A stretch of DNA of 64,000 bases, taken from positions 1 to 64,000 of the forward strand of contig QRFJ01002099.1 of the NCBI GenBank assembly GCA_006176705.1. Reading direction: 5' to 3'. Below, piece by piece: positions 44,660-57,354 of this stretch. Origin of the DNA: Cocos nucifera (taxonomy: Eukaryota > Streptophyta > Magnoliopsida > Arecales > Arecaceae). Position numbers and translations under genes: made by a program. The notes under the pieces were generated by a model. That model was not told where the DNA came from. It was given only the letters and a program-made list of their open reading frames with translations, and did no database searches. Every line of letters starts with the position of its first letter. The stretch's first letter is position 1.

Positions 44660-46939
44660 TGAAGGAAAAATCCTATTTTTTGGATCAGATTCGTCCAGAT
44701 CTTGATTTTATCAAGATAAATATTTCAAAAATTTTTCTCTTAGATCTAAATCAGATCTGAGATTCTTCAGATCTGATTTTATTGATATAATAAAATAAAA
44801 ATAAATTAAATCTAATTTAATTATATCTTGTTATGGATAATCCTATTACCCTATGATGATCTTGATGTTCGTCTAAGGTTTTGGATGTAGCCACGCAAGT
44901 GCCTGGCCTCTAGCGGTATCTACTCAAGCAAGATCTAGAGATCTTCTTCTTCTCAATCTGTGCTCCAAAAATCAAATCTGGATCTAATCTTGAAGGTTCT
45001 CAAAACATCTTTTGAAGATCAACTGTTGTCTCTTATAGCAGTGCTGCCTTCTTCGTTTCCTATTATCTTTCTCTTGCTTGGATCGCACCAAACTAGAGCC
45101 TAAAAACTCTTGGACATGGAGAAGAGAGAGAGAAGTAGAGGGTGGTGTGGAGAAGGAGGAAGAGGGGCTATGTGGCATGGGCAAAGGGTAGAAACTCAAA
45201 ATCTTAGGCACAGGTAGGATTTATATAGACCCTGCTGCACCATGCAGTGCCACATCATCCCGACCAATCATGGCTCTTTATGCAATCAGATCTAAATTAG
45301 ATTGATGGAATGACATTATCTAATCTAATTAGATTAAAGTCCCTCACAAACCTTCTTAGGTGGCACCAAGACTGGTCAAAGAAGAGTCTTTGGCGCCACC
45401 CAATTAGAGAGCATGAAGCAACCTGGAGTTCTATCTGTATGGGACTCCAAGCATCATTCTCTTTGGGCGAATAACTCCCTAGGCATGTGCCCCCTCCCTT
45501 TTTTCTTTTTAATAGGGAGATAAAGCCCCATCTTCTCTCCTATGGGTGCATGACACATGGGCAGATGTCTATGTATCAAAAGTCAATATTTGACCAAAGT
45601 CAAAAGACAAGATTTAGCAGGTGATGGAAAATGGCAGGTGTTGTCTCAAATTTATCTCATAAATTAAGACAATCCTTTTCTGACCTGGACAAACTCTAGT
45701 TAGACAAAGTAAAGGTTTCTGAATGAGCCCAAATACATTTGGCTCAGTTGAAACAACTTTTAATGATTGTTGAAGAAGAACATTAGGCTCAATCATGTGC
45801 TAGCTTGATTTTTTTGAACCTAGTTGAATCTTATTCAAATCAATTGAACTGAATTAGTCCAATTGATAATATCCAGATCCAAACCCTTATTTGTTTGATC
45901 CAGTTAGGTTCAGTTCTGTATGGTAATGGGATATATCATGATCTCTATCATCGACATCATCGAAACATCTTTCGATGGATCAAAATTTTTCTGATTCAAA
46001 CAACTAGTATGATCGATTATCCAGATCATTCTAATTGCTCTCAAAATCCACCAGTGACACCTAGCAGCATATGGTGGCAATCTATCAGAACTAAAAATGA
46101 ATCTCTCAGTGTAGTTACCTATGTGATTAAGTTCCTCTATCTTAAGCTCTGATCGAATTAGGGTTAAGATGATCTCGTCAAACCCTAATTTCTATCATAT
46201 GAATTAATCATTCGATTCAAGTTCGATGTGAAAATCCTAATAAAAACTATTTCTATTATTTCACTCTACCATGGCTATGGGCTTATGGACTTAATTCTCA
46301 TGATTATCATAGGGATGCTCCTTATCTATCGAGGTAGATAGATCCCCTATCGGTGTAATCTAATTCCTACAATGAACATGCTATAGCCAACATACACCTC
46401 AGGGTTCCGAATGGCTAAGAGATCGAGTTATGGTATAGTCAAACTATAACACCCTCAAGATGAACTACCAATGCACCTTAGGTCAAAGAATCAGATACAC
46501 CACTATAGCTTCAAGCTAGTTATTGACGAGAATGTAGACTTCCTCATGACTGCTCGAGGTGGTCACGCTTAGTGCCCTCGTTCTCTATCAAGTATCTGTA
46601 CTCTCGCTCTAGTGTCTCTACACCATAGACTCAAGACTTATCTATCCTAAAAAGCGATCGTACATCAACTTTTTGGATCAATCACCATCCTCATAATGAT
46701 CCTACGGTCGAAAGCATTTTATGAGTCAATAATGAAAATTCATGTCTTAAATTTTCAACTCTTGAAATTATGAACTATCATTACCATTAACTCAAGGGAT
46801 GTATCACAAACACTTTCAAATACACACTATGATAGAAAATAATCTATTTTATTATTTATAGTCAAAATTATAATTTTGCCCTTAGATGTGTATTACAAGT
46901 GTTAGCCAATTCTGACTTCTAGGGCACACATATCTAACA
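44660..46939 (-). repeat. Solo LTR of copia family A (2280 bp)
   Basis: Minus-strand LTR with complete ends (plus strand TGAAGG to TATCTAACA) and TSD GGTAT at 44655-44659 and 46940-46944. The same B LTR site is empty at 31469-31473 and 54606-54610. It is more diverged from A3 than A1 and A2 are. A solo LTR results from recombination between the two LTRs of a full element. Confidence 0.93.
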
Positions 46940-47545
46940 GGTATGGCATCCATATGAGATGTAGGAGTACTACACTAAATATGACCAATGTAGCACTCTA
47001 CTATCAAGAATAGCTAGCTAAGGCCAATGGGTATAAGTGTCCCTCTGACCCAAGATCGTCATGGTGACTTGCGAGCAAGTCACTGTACTTTGGTGCTGGA
47101 CTGCCTATATTTCTAATATAGGTGATGGAAGGTTTTTGGGCATAGTCAAGTACTTGTAGAGTCAATGTGTGAGTCAAGATGGGATTAATCACCCCTGATT
47201 AACTTTAGAAAAAGAATGTCTCGCTGTATTTCAATTTAGCAAAATCTAGGCCTGGATAATCCTCGTGAGGTGTCATGAGATTTGCAAAATTTTGAGACAC
47301 AATAGAGATGAGTTGTATGAGTGTTTGATGGCATACTTGAAGTCATCTTGAGCATTATTGGTCATAGAGATGAATTATACGATAACCATGGGCCAAGGTT
47401 CTAAAAATGTTGCTTTGCATACATTCGACCTATCCAGACGTCGAAAATCATTGCTAGATGGTAACTTTGATTAGTACAAAAATTGATTTCTATACTATCA
47501 GCTTAGGTTCGAACCTATGGTGTCATACACATTAGAGCTTGTAAC

Positions 47546-47831
47546 CTGATCAGATGGTTAATCGATGATTGAGAATCATTCTAAGGTCAATCCATCAATA
47601 TGATTGGTGTTTGACCTAATGTAAGTATTACAGGAGGATCGATTAGCAATTGGATTGCTAATTAGCTCAATTTGATTGAGCAATCAGACTGATCAAATGG
47701 TTAATCGATGATTGAGAATCGTTCTAAGGTCAATCCATCAATATGATTGGTATTTGACCTAATGCAAATGTTGTAGGAGGATAGATTAGCAATTGGATTG
47801 CTAATTAGCTCAATTTGATTGAGCAATCAGG
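47546..47831 (+). repeat. 143-bp tandem duplication in B2 5' LTR
   Basis: Two adjacent units (47546-47688 and 47689-47831) starting CTGATCARATGGTTAATC and ending GAGCAATCAG. The 3' LTR (near 55215-55360) and the B1 3' LTR have one unit, so the duplication arose after insertion or was lost from one side. Confidence 0.85.
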
Positions 47832-48652
47832 TTGAGATCCAGTCTAATTAAATTAAATTTAATTAAAATTAGTTTGAATTTAATTAGATTAAGTCTAGTT
47901 GCTTTATTGGATAAGCCAATTGCAAGAAAGAACAATTTCTTGTTTGACTAGGACTTGGGTGCACCTAATTGACTTAGAATTTAAATTAGATTTAAATATT
48001 AATTTAATCTAATTTAACTGAGTTTCTAGTTGGACTAGGATCATCCTTAATTAGATTGTATTTAATCTAATTTAAATAAGATTTAAATTTAATTTAAACC
48101 TATTTTGACCTAGTCAAACAAGAGGAGTCCCAGTTGGACTGGGACTCTCTCTCTTTCTCTTGCGCCTATTAAAGCCCATGCTAAATATTTAAATTTTAGA
48201 ATTTTTCTATGTATTTCCATGCCCAAGAAGGCCTTCCACGCACACATATCAAATTATTTGAGAGTTTGTTTTGACTTGATCAAAACAAGAAAAAGTTGGG
48301 ATTTCTTTCCTTCTTGCAAGAGTCTCCTTTTGACCAAACTCCTTTCTCCTCTTGTGCACCATTTTTCCCCACTCCTCCAATATTATTTCTGCCCTTTCTT
48401 CCTTTCTTTAAGGTGTTGGTTTTCTATTTCACATGCCAAAAATCAAGGGATGGACGTCCAAGAGTTGGACACACCATGGAAGTCCTCCTCTGACTAGGTT
48501 TTGACCTAGACTTGCAATAAAAGGTGGACGCCCCTTATGAGATGGTTTGAGGACATGAAAAATCCTAGAAAAATTATGAAAAATCAGAAGAAAAGGAGAA
48601 GAAGATGTGGAGGATTTGTGGTGCCAAGATTCTTGGAGAAGAGCCCTCAATT

Positions 48653-49245
48653 AAGACATCAAAGGTTGATGTCTTGAAGAGACAAGGTAAGAGAAGATTG
48701 TCTTCTCTTATATTTTTCTTTTATATTTCTCTCTTTCTATTTTATTTATGATTTTTATATGATAAAATCTAAGAGAGAGAGAGGAAGGGCTTTAGGAAAG
48801 ATGGTGCCCAGATCCTTAAAGAAAAGATCTTCATTTGGACATCAATCATTGATGTCATGAAGGCACAAAGGTAAGAGAAGATTATCTTCTCTTTATTTTT
48901 TTATTATTTTATGTGATTTTTATATGATAAAGATCTGAGAGAGAGAGAGGAAGAGGGTGTGGAATCTGTGCTCCAAGGTGTTGGGGCATGGTGATCCTTT
49001 TTAAATATAATCTGATCATGTCCTAATGCGAGAAGAAGAAGAGAAGAAGGTCTTCTCTTAGGGTTTCCTTGAGAGCCCTTCTTCTCAATTTTGTTTATGA
49101 GATTTTTATGAGAAAAATTTGTGGGTGTGATATCTATAAAATTAAAAAAAAATCTAGAGGAGAAGATCTTCTCTGAACCTAGCATAATAGATATTTTCAG
49201 GACATCAACCATTGACGTCTTGAAGGAGAAGATTTATCTTCTCCT
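48653..49245 (+). promoter_or_regulatory. Repeated hairpin pairs in B2 5' LTR
   Basis: Pair 1: AAGACATCAA/TTGATGTCTT (48653-48675) and TAAGAGAAGA/TCTTCTCTTA (48688-48710). Pair 2: GACATCAA/TTGATGTC (48838-48856) and AAGAGAAGAT/ATCTTCTCTT (48873-48893). Pair 3: GACATCAA/TTGACGTC, one mismatch (49201-49219), and AGGAGAAGAT/ATCTTCTCCT (49224-49245). Confidence 0.65.
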
Positions 49246-49815
49246 AGGGTTTATTCCATATATCGTTTTATTTCTATTTTTGGGAGATCCAAGGGTTAGA
49301 TTTCTCCCTCATTCCTCCTCATGTTCTTCATCTCTTGGACTATCCAATAGATTCGAAGAACATGTATTTGATTAACCATCAGGAGGGATCCATGAGAAGC
49401 TAGTACTTCGAGTGGATCTTCATTCAACGAACCTCCGATCTGTGTTGTAAGTTCGTATGGATCACCTATAGAGGTCGGATGCATGTACGGCTCCAAATAT
49501 AACAATGGATTCAACTGCAGAGTTTTCGACCCACGCAAAGGTAAGAGATCTGATCTCTTGGTGATCTAGATGCAATCTAGGATTAGATCTAGAATTATTC
49601 TAGATCTAGGTATTGATATGATCAATACCACTTATGATTAACTTAATTTTATATTTATATTTGCATCATAACATATTATAGATTCTTGATGTAGGGTTTT
49701 GTAATTTGATTATATGCAAGTTGTAGACTAAATAGTTTAATCTATGTCTTCCGCTGCTCTATATTTCAAAAAAGTTTTAAAATCTATGCATGAAATCCTA
49801 CATGTTTTCTATCAG

Positions 49816-49828
49816 TGGTATCAGAGCA
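49816..49828 (+). other. B2 primer binding site
   Basis: TGGTATCAGAGCA, one base after the LTR end; tRNA-Met type. Confidence 0.88.
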
Positions 49829-52015
49829 TCTAGGTTCTATTATAACATGTTTATGTATGCTTTAGATTAAATATTAAAATTAAAGTTAATTAAAGATCGC
49901 ACATACTGTCATAAGGTTGTCCTGTTGTTAGGCTAACCCCTTATAATGAAAAGGTTGTCCTAGTATGTGCTAATCTAAATCAAAATCATAAATTTTTTAG
50001 ATTAGATCTAAAAAAATTATTATTTAATTTTTTAATTTAAATTTAAAATTTAATAGATATTAAATCTATTCTAGATTATTTAAATTAAATCTAAATAATA
50101 TCAGAATTGCACATACTGCTATAAGATTGTCCTGCTGTAAGGTTTACCCTTTATAGTGGAAAGGTTATCCTAGTATATGCTGATCTGAGAAACTTAAATC
50201 ATAAATATGTTAGATGAGATCTAAAATAATTTATAATTTATTTTTAAATTTTAAATCTAATTTTAAATAATTTATGATCTAATCCACATGATGTGTTTTA
50301 TGTTTAAATCTAATCCTCTTATTGCATATGTTGATATATAATTTTTGTTTTCAATCTAGAATGTATATGTATGATATATTTATTTTGTAAAAATTAAATC
50401 ACAAACTTACTTTCTGCAAAACTCTAGATTTGAAATCTTAGGACATAATCTAAACAATGAAACAAATCATATCTAAAACTATATATTGAATATGATTCAA
50501 TACAATTTGAAAATGTTTCAAACAATAAAATCAGAAACTAGTTCTAAGATTCCATAAACCTATACCCATAAGACTTGAACTTAATTGAGAATTAAGTGAT
50601 TGTTTAGGATCTAGGTTTGTGATTTGAAGATCCTAAGATAATTTCATAATATATGGGTTAAAGAAAAATAGGTTAGCTTTGATCAGGTCCTTAATTGGGT
50701 TAGACCTAGGGTTAGATTAAATATGGACATAGTTAAGAAATTGATCAAACCTAATTAATAGTTAATTAGGATTAGGTCATTTCTATAGATCACTTCAATA
50801 GTTGTAGTTGATCAAAGTCCATAAATCTAGCAAATGGATGCTGATCGTGGCTCAGTGGACAAGCCCGAGTCTTTAGGCAGACCAAATCAAAACTGACAAA
50901 TCAATTGGTGTCTAAGGTAAGTCTGACATCCCAGACAGTTGATTTTTAATTGGCAGCCTGCTTACCTGGCCATTTTTTATGATGTCTAAGGCAAGCCTTG
51001 GCAGACCCTTCCACCGATCTCACTTACATAGCCAATATGGTTAACCAAGTTTTTTATTAGGTTGCTCATTGATTCATGCTAACCCATGTCACATAGGAAA
51101 TCAGTGAGACTAATTTTATTCAGTGAGACTGATTTAGATGCCCATGGATCGTAATTGATCCTAGTCCTCATCAGTGACTTGCGAAGTCAGTGGGAGGACT
51201 TGACTTGGTGAAGTCAGTGGGAGCAAATTAGTTCATGTTCTTTCTATCCTTAAATCACTAATAATTTAAATTTTTTAAAATTATTAGGTCCTTAAAATGA
51301 TAAAGTTATGGGGATAATGGAGTCATAGCCTCCCATTAAGATATTTGGTAATGGGTCCATTAACTCAATAATCATTGGAGGCTCAAAGGCCTAGTGCTTG
51401 TCGACTAATGGAATTATCATCCATCATATGATGACTTAGATGTGTCTCTCTAATGGTGGTTGGATTGACCAACCAAAGTTGGGCATGATTATTCATTGGT
51501 TGGATGTGCCAAGTATGGTCATGTTAATGATTGGACCTAACTAGATCTTTTTCTGAGAAGGCCAAAGCCAATTGATCAGGGCCTGGAACAAAATTAAATT
51601 TACTAGAAATTGCTTGGAGAAATAATTGGTTATGAACCTACTCTTAGATGTACATGGGTGAGCCAACCAAAGTTGGGCTCGTGTGCAGTCTATGTGGATT
51701 CTAGTACCTACTAGGGAATTAAAGTAATTCCTTAAATTGGAGGTAGAGGCTATCAGTTCAAATAAAATAGTGGAAGAATCTTTAGACTAAAAGTCCAAGT
51801 CTTTAGGCTTAAAATGATTCATATACAATGGGTCATTATTCTCTATTAAGGCAAAATCTTAATTGCTCCTATCACTGTTAGACAGTGAAGACTTATGGAC
51901 CCAACTTCGATAATCAGTATCGAAAGTTGACTATTGCTTCAGCAGTACAAATGGGTTCGTATTGGAATTTCTGAGCCCTGTCAAAATAATTAGTCCAAGA
52001 TTAACCCAAATCAGG
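49829..52015 (+). other. B2 leader and degenerate gag interval
   Basis: AT-rich and non-coding, with stem-loops at 49901-49970 and from 50110 (arms CACATACT/AGTATGTG and a decayed copy). It aligns with 11380-13565 of B1, including the CCAACCAAAGTTGGGC repeats. No capsid frame. Confidence 0.65.
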
Positions 52016-54298
52016 CATAGCACTTCTAATGTCTGAAATAGGATCATAGGAAGAAGATTTATCTTGCTTCCCTTGACCACAACAGGCTGAATAAGAGAAA
52101 GGAGCAAAAGTTGCTCATTAAAGACGTTATATGATAACACCTTAAAACTTCTCTATATGTAATTCTACTACCTATGTATTAGATACCAGTGGTTTTATGC
52201 AATTCGTTGCAAGGACTTAAGGTAAGTGGAATGTACACACCCTAGTTAGATTATGTCATGGATGTCTATGTTTGGTATTACAGGCTTAGTCATATTGATA
52301 AGAACAGGATAAATGGATTAGCTTGAGAGAAAAATCTTGATATCAATGATTTTGAATCATTGATAGTCGGTGAATCTTGTCTCCTTGGGAAGATAATAAA
52401 GTCACCTTTTACTGAAAAAGATGAAGGAGCCGATAATGTTCTAAGTCTCATACATAGTGATGTATATGGACCTTGAACTTAAGTGCCAAAGGAAGACATT
52501 AATATTTCATTACAGACGACCTATCTAGGCATAGGTATGTCTGGGATGAATCATTTAAAATGTTCAAATGATTCAATAATGAAAAAAAAAAAAACTGGAT
52601 AAGGTATTAAAACTCTTCGATCAAATCAAGGAGGCAAATACTTATCCAGTGAGTTTGTGATATATTTAGCAGAGAATAGGATTCTCTCTCAGTAGATTTC
52701 TTTACGAAACACAGTGTATCTAAAAGGAGAAATTGAACTTTGTTAGATATGGTTCAATCCATAATAGGGTATACTTCTCTGCCTGTTGCAGGGTTGTGCT
52801 CTTGTGACTATTTTTTTTACTCTAAAAATTTATACGAGTTAATCAATCGCATTGACTCCATATAGGATATGGATCGAACGTAGACCTAGACTCTCTCACT
52901 TTCGGATTTGGAGTTGATCAGCCTTTGTCGTATATTTGCACACAGATAAACTTGGATCCTAGTCCAATAAGTATTTATGGGTTATTAATTCTGCTATGCT
53001 AAAGAATATAAGATGTTCATCAGCAGTAGGGCATTCCTTTTGGAAAGGAGTTCCTTAGAGAAGGAAATGATGCCTATCAAGTTGAACTTGTAAAAGTTTG
53101 ACAGATAGAAAAGAACCGACGTTATCTAATAAACCTACAGAACTAGATTTGATCAGATCAAAACTAGAGCCCATTAAAGTGTCACCTTTAAGAAGATCTA
53201 GTAGAGTACCACGTTAGCCGGATAGATACTTTAGTGTCTAGATTCAGGATGGCAATCATGCTAAGCTCGATGAGAACAACAAGGATTCAATCACCTATAA
53301 GATACAGTGCAGTGGCCTGATTCTGAGAAGTGGCTTGGAGCCATATGATCCAAATTGAAGTCTATGAAAATTAATAGTGTATAGACACTAGTTGATCATC
53401 TGAAGGGATAAAATTCAATGGGTGTGAATGAATGTTTAATAGGATCAGAGTAGCACAGATGAAAAGGTAAGGACCTATAAAGCCCGTCTGAGTATCATCT
53501 CAGAGTTCGAACATACATTTTGAAAGTATATCTTAATTATGAACAAAGACAAATCATGCACTTATTATTGGGCAAAATGTTTTGTAGTGTTATTACTTGT
53601 GATGTTTGAGGATGAAATTCTCTTAATCCAGAATAGCATTCCAACATTGCAAGGAATAAAGGTTTAGCTGTCATCTTATTTATCCATGTACGAGATTAGA
53701 CATGGTATACTCACTAGAGATAGTGATCAGATACCAGTCTTATCTAAGTAAGAGCCACTGGAGGATTGTATAGACAATCCATAAGTATTTAAAAAATACT
53801 AAGGTTCAGTGACTCAAATATTGAAGTACTGACTTAAAATATATGGATGTTTTAATTTTAGTTAGAATAAGATGACAACTAGAGAATGTCAGCTCATATC
53901 CTAATTATAGGAGCAATCTGCTAGAAAGATTCCAAGCAGGATACTTTAAACTATTCAGTTAGTGATGTAGAGTACATCGTGGAATATGATGCTGCCATGC
54001 AAGCTGTGTAGTTACTAAGGTTCATTAGCAAGTTGGGAGTGGCACCCTCCACTCATGGTCCTATCCTATCATAGCACTGGAGCCATAGCTCAGGCTAAAA
54101 AATCAAAGGACCAGTATATTCTGCATCATTTTCATCTTAGATATTTGATTTGGGTGACGTCAATCTTTAGAAGATCGATGTAAAAGGAGAACTTGACCGA
54201 CCCATTTGCTAAGGCCTCAGAACTAAGAAGTTCTACGAACTCAAGTGAAAGATAGGATATTTGATATTATTTTGATTGGCTTTAGTCCAAGTGAGAGT
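52016..54298 (+). pseudogene. B2 integrase, RT and RNase H remnant
   Basis: Pieces in several frames: GAG-pre-integrase LSHIDKNRINGLA and ESCLLGKIIKSPFTEK (52285-52420), VLSLIHSDVYGP (52440), TLRSNQGGKYLSS (52610), RT pieces EKWLG/NQVDTS region (53320-53400), TYKARLS (53475), then NKDKSCTYYWAK and FEDEILLI replacing Y-V-D-D (53540-53620), and RNase H VEYIVEYDAAM (53965), LGVAPSTHG (54030). The GGAGT site at 53047-53051 is the empty counterpart of the E insertion in B1. Confidence 0.72.
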
Positions 54299-57200
54299 TA
54301 TTAAGAAATGTGTCCTAAACCAATCATCTAAGTAGTAGATGATTGGAATTTATATATGAATTATCTAATAATAATAGTAATTTGGTTGTTTCATCATAAA
54401 AGTTCTATCTTCCTTAAATGAACTCCTAAATTATGATGAAGTTCTTAGAACCACAATCAATCGATAAAGAAGGATTTATCGGATGGTTCTTAAATTGTTC
54501 ACGATCAAATGATAAGTTATTAACAAGGATGATAACTTATCGAGTGTAGGTCGTTGTATGCCATATGCATTGGTTATCCTTGTAACCAAGTGGTGTGGAG
54601 ACACTGGTATGGCATTCAGATGAGATGCAGGAGTACATCTACACTGAACATGATCAATGTAGCACTCTACTACCAAGAATAGCTAACTAAGGCCAATGGG
54701 TATAAGTGTCCCTCCGATCTAAGATCATCATGGTGACTTGTGAGCCACTCATTGTACTTTGGTGTTGGACTGCCTGTATTTCTAATAAATATGATGGAAG
54801 GTTTTTGGATATAGTCAAGTACTTATAGAGTCGATATGTGAGTCAAGATGGGATTGATCACTCCTGATTAACTTTAGGAAGAGAATGTCTCGCTGTGTTT
54901 CAATTTAGCAAAACCTAGGCCTAGTTAATCCTCATGAGGTATCACGAGATTTGCAAAATTTTGAGACATAATAGAGATGAATTGTATGAGTGTTTGACAG
55001 CATACTCGAAGTCATCTTGAGCATTATTGATCATAGGAATGAATTATACGATAACCATGGGCCAGGATTCTAAGAATGTTGCTTTGCATACATTCGACCT
55101 ATCCGAACGTCGGAAATCATTGCTAGATGGTAACTTTGATTGGTACAGAAATTGATTTCTATACTACTGACTTAGATTTAAATCTATGGGGTCACATATA
55201 TTAGAGCTTGTAATCTGATCAGATGGTTAATCAATGATTGAGAATCATTCTAAGGTAAATCCATCAATATGATTGGTGTTTGACCTAATGAAAGTGTTGT
55301 GGGAGGATCGATTAGCAATTGGATTGCTAATTGGCTCAATTTGATTGAGCAATCGGGCTGAGATTAAGTCTAATTGAATTAGATTCAATTAGAATTAGTT
55401 TAGACTTAATTAGATTAAGTCTAGTTTCTTTATTGGATAAATCAATTGCAAGAAAGAATAATTTCTTGTTTGAATAGGACTTGGGTGCACCTAATTGACG
55501 TAGGATTTAAATCAGATTTAAATCTTGATTTAATCTAATTTAATTAGATTCTTAGTTGGACTAGGATCATTCTTAACTAGATTGCATTCAATCTAATTTA
55601 AATAAGATTTAAATTTGGTTTAAATCTATTTTGACCTACTCAAATAAGAGGAGTCCTAGTTGGACTGGGACTCTCTCTCTTTCTCTTGCGCCTATTAAAG
55701 CCCATGCTAAATATTTAAATTCTAGATTTTTTCTATGTATTCTCATGCCCAAGAAGGACTTCCATGCTAACATATCAGATTATTTGGGAGTTTGTTTTGA
55801 CTTGGTGAAAACAAGAAAGAGTTGGGATTTCTTTCCTTCTTACAAGAGTCCCCTTTTGACCAAACTCATTTCTCCTCTGGTGCGCCATCATTCCCCATGC
55901 TTCCAATATTATTTCTACCCTTTCTCCCTTTTTTTAAGGCATTGGTTTTCTATTTCACATGCCAAAAATCAAGGGAGGGGTATCCAAGAGTTGGACACCC
56001 CATAGAAGTCCTCCTTTGACTAGGTTTTGACCTAGTCTTGCAATAAAAGGTGGATGCCTCTTATGAGATGTTTTGAGGATGTGAAAAATCTTTAAAAAAT
56101 CATGAAAAATTAGAGGAGAAGGAGGAGAAGGCGTGGAGAATTTGTGGTGTCAAGATTTTTGGAGAAGAGCCCTCAATTAAGACATCAAAATTTGATATCT
56201 TGAAGAGACAAGGTAAGAGAAGATTGTCTTCTCTTATATTTTTTTTTTTTAATGTTTCTCTCCTTCTATTTTATTTATGATTTTTATATGATAAAAATCT
56301 TAGAGAGAGAGGAAGGGCTTGAGGAAAGATGGTGCCAAGATTCTTAGAGAAAAGGTCTTCATCTGGACATCAATCGTTGATGTCATGAAGGCACAAAAGT
56401 AAGAGAAGATTATCTTCTCTTTATTTTCTTTTGAGTATCTTCTTCTTCATTATTTTATATAATTTTTATATGATAAAGATCTGAGAGAGAGAGAGAGAGG
56501 AAGAGGGAATGGAATCTATGCTCCAAGGTGTTGGGGTATGGTGATCTTTTTTGAACATGATCTAATCATATCCTGATGCGAGAAGAAGGAGAGAAGAAGG
56601 TCTTCTCTTAGGATTTCCTTGAGAGCCCTTCTTCTCAATTTTATTTGTAAGATTTTTATGAGAAAAATATGAGGGTTTGATATCTAAAAAATTAAAAAAA
56701 AATCCAAAGGAGAAGGTCTCCTCTAAACCTAGCATAATAGATGTTATCAGGACATCAACCATTGACGTCCTGAAGGAGAAGATTTGTCTTCTCCTAGGGT
56801 TTATTCCATATGTCTTTTTATTTTTGTTTTATGGAAGATCTAAGATTTGGATTTCTTCTCATGTTCTTCATCTCTTGGATTATCCAAGAGATCCAAAGAA
56901 TATGTATTTGATTAACCATCAGGAGGGATCCGTGAGAAGCTAGCACTTTGAGCGGATCTTCATTCGACGAACCTCCGATCTATGTTGCAAGTTCATGTGG
57001 ATCACCTATAGACGTCGGACGCATGTATGGCTCCAAACACAACAACGGATTTAACCATGGAGTTCTCGACTCATGCAAAGGTAAGAGATCTGATCTCTTG
57101 GTGACCTAGATGCAATCTAGGATTTGATCTAGAATTATTCTAGATCTAGGTATTGATATGATCAATACCACTTATGATTAACTTAATTTCATATTTATAT

Positions 57201-57354
57201 TTGCATCATAATATGTTATAGATCCTTGATGTAGGATTTTGTAATTTAATTACATGCATATTTTTGACTAAATAGTTTAATCTATGTCTTTCATTGCTTT
57301 ATATTTCAAAAAAGTTTTAAAATCTATGCATGAAACCTAGGATGTTTTCTATCA
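54299..57354 (+). repeat. B2 3' LTR (3056 bp)
   Basis: TATTAAGAAATG to TGTTTTCTATCA, followed by TSD GGGAG. It shows the same hairpin series near 56176-56230, 56366-56425 and 56750-56800. GA-rich tracts near 56490. It has one copy of the 143-bp unit and no solo LTR. Confidence 0.9.

Larger units (their letters stand above)
44347..49814 (+). repeat. B2 5' LTR, carrying a solo A LTR
   Basis: Starts TATTGAAAAATATG and ends TGTTTTCTATCA. About 3.18 kb once the solo LTR and one TSD are subtracted. It also has a private 143-bp tandem duplication (47546-47831) and three hairpin pairs at 48653-48710, 48838-48893 and 49201-49245. Open frames 48219-48497 and 48296-48493 are chance frames. Confidence 0.88.
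44347..57354 (+). mobile_element. Copia element B2
   Basis: Second copy of family B with both LTRs: 44347-49814 (enlarged by a solo LTR of A) and 54299-57354. Perfect GGGAG duplication. Primer binding site 49816-49828, polypurine tract AAGTGAGAGT before 54299. The internal part is 4.48 kb, all degraded. Confidence 0.9.
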
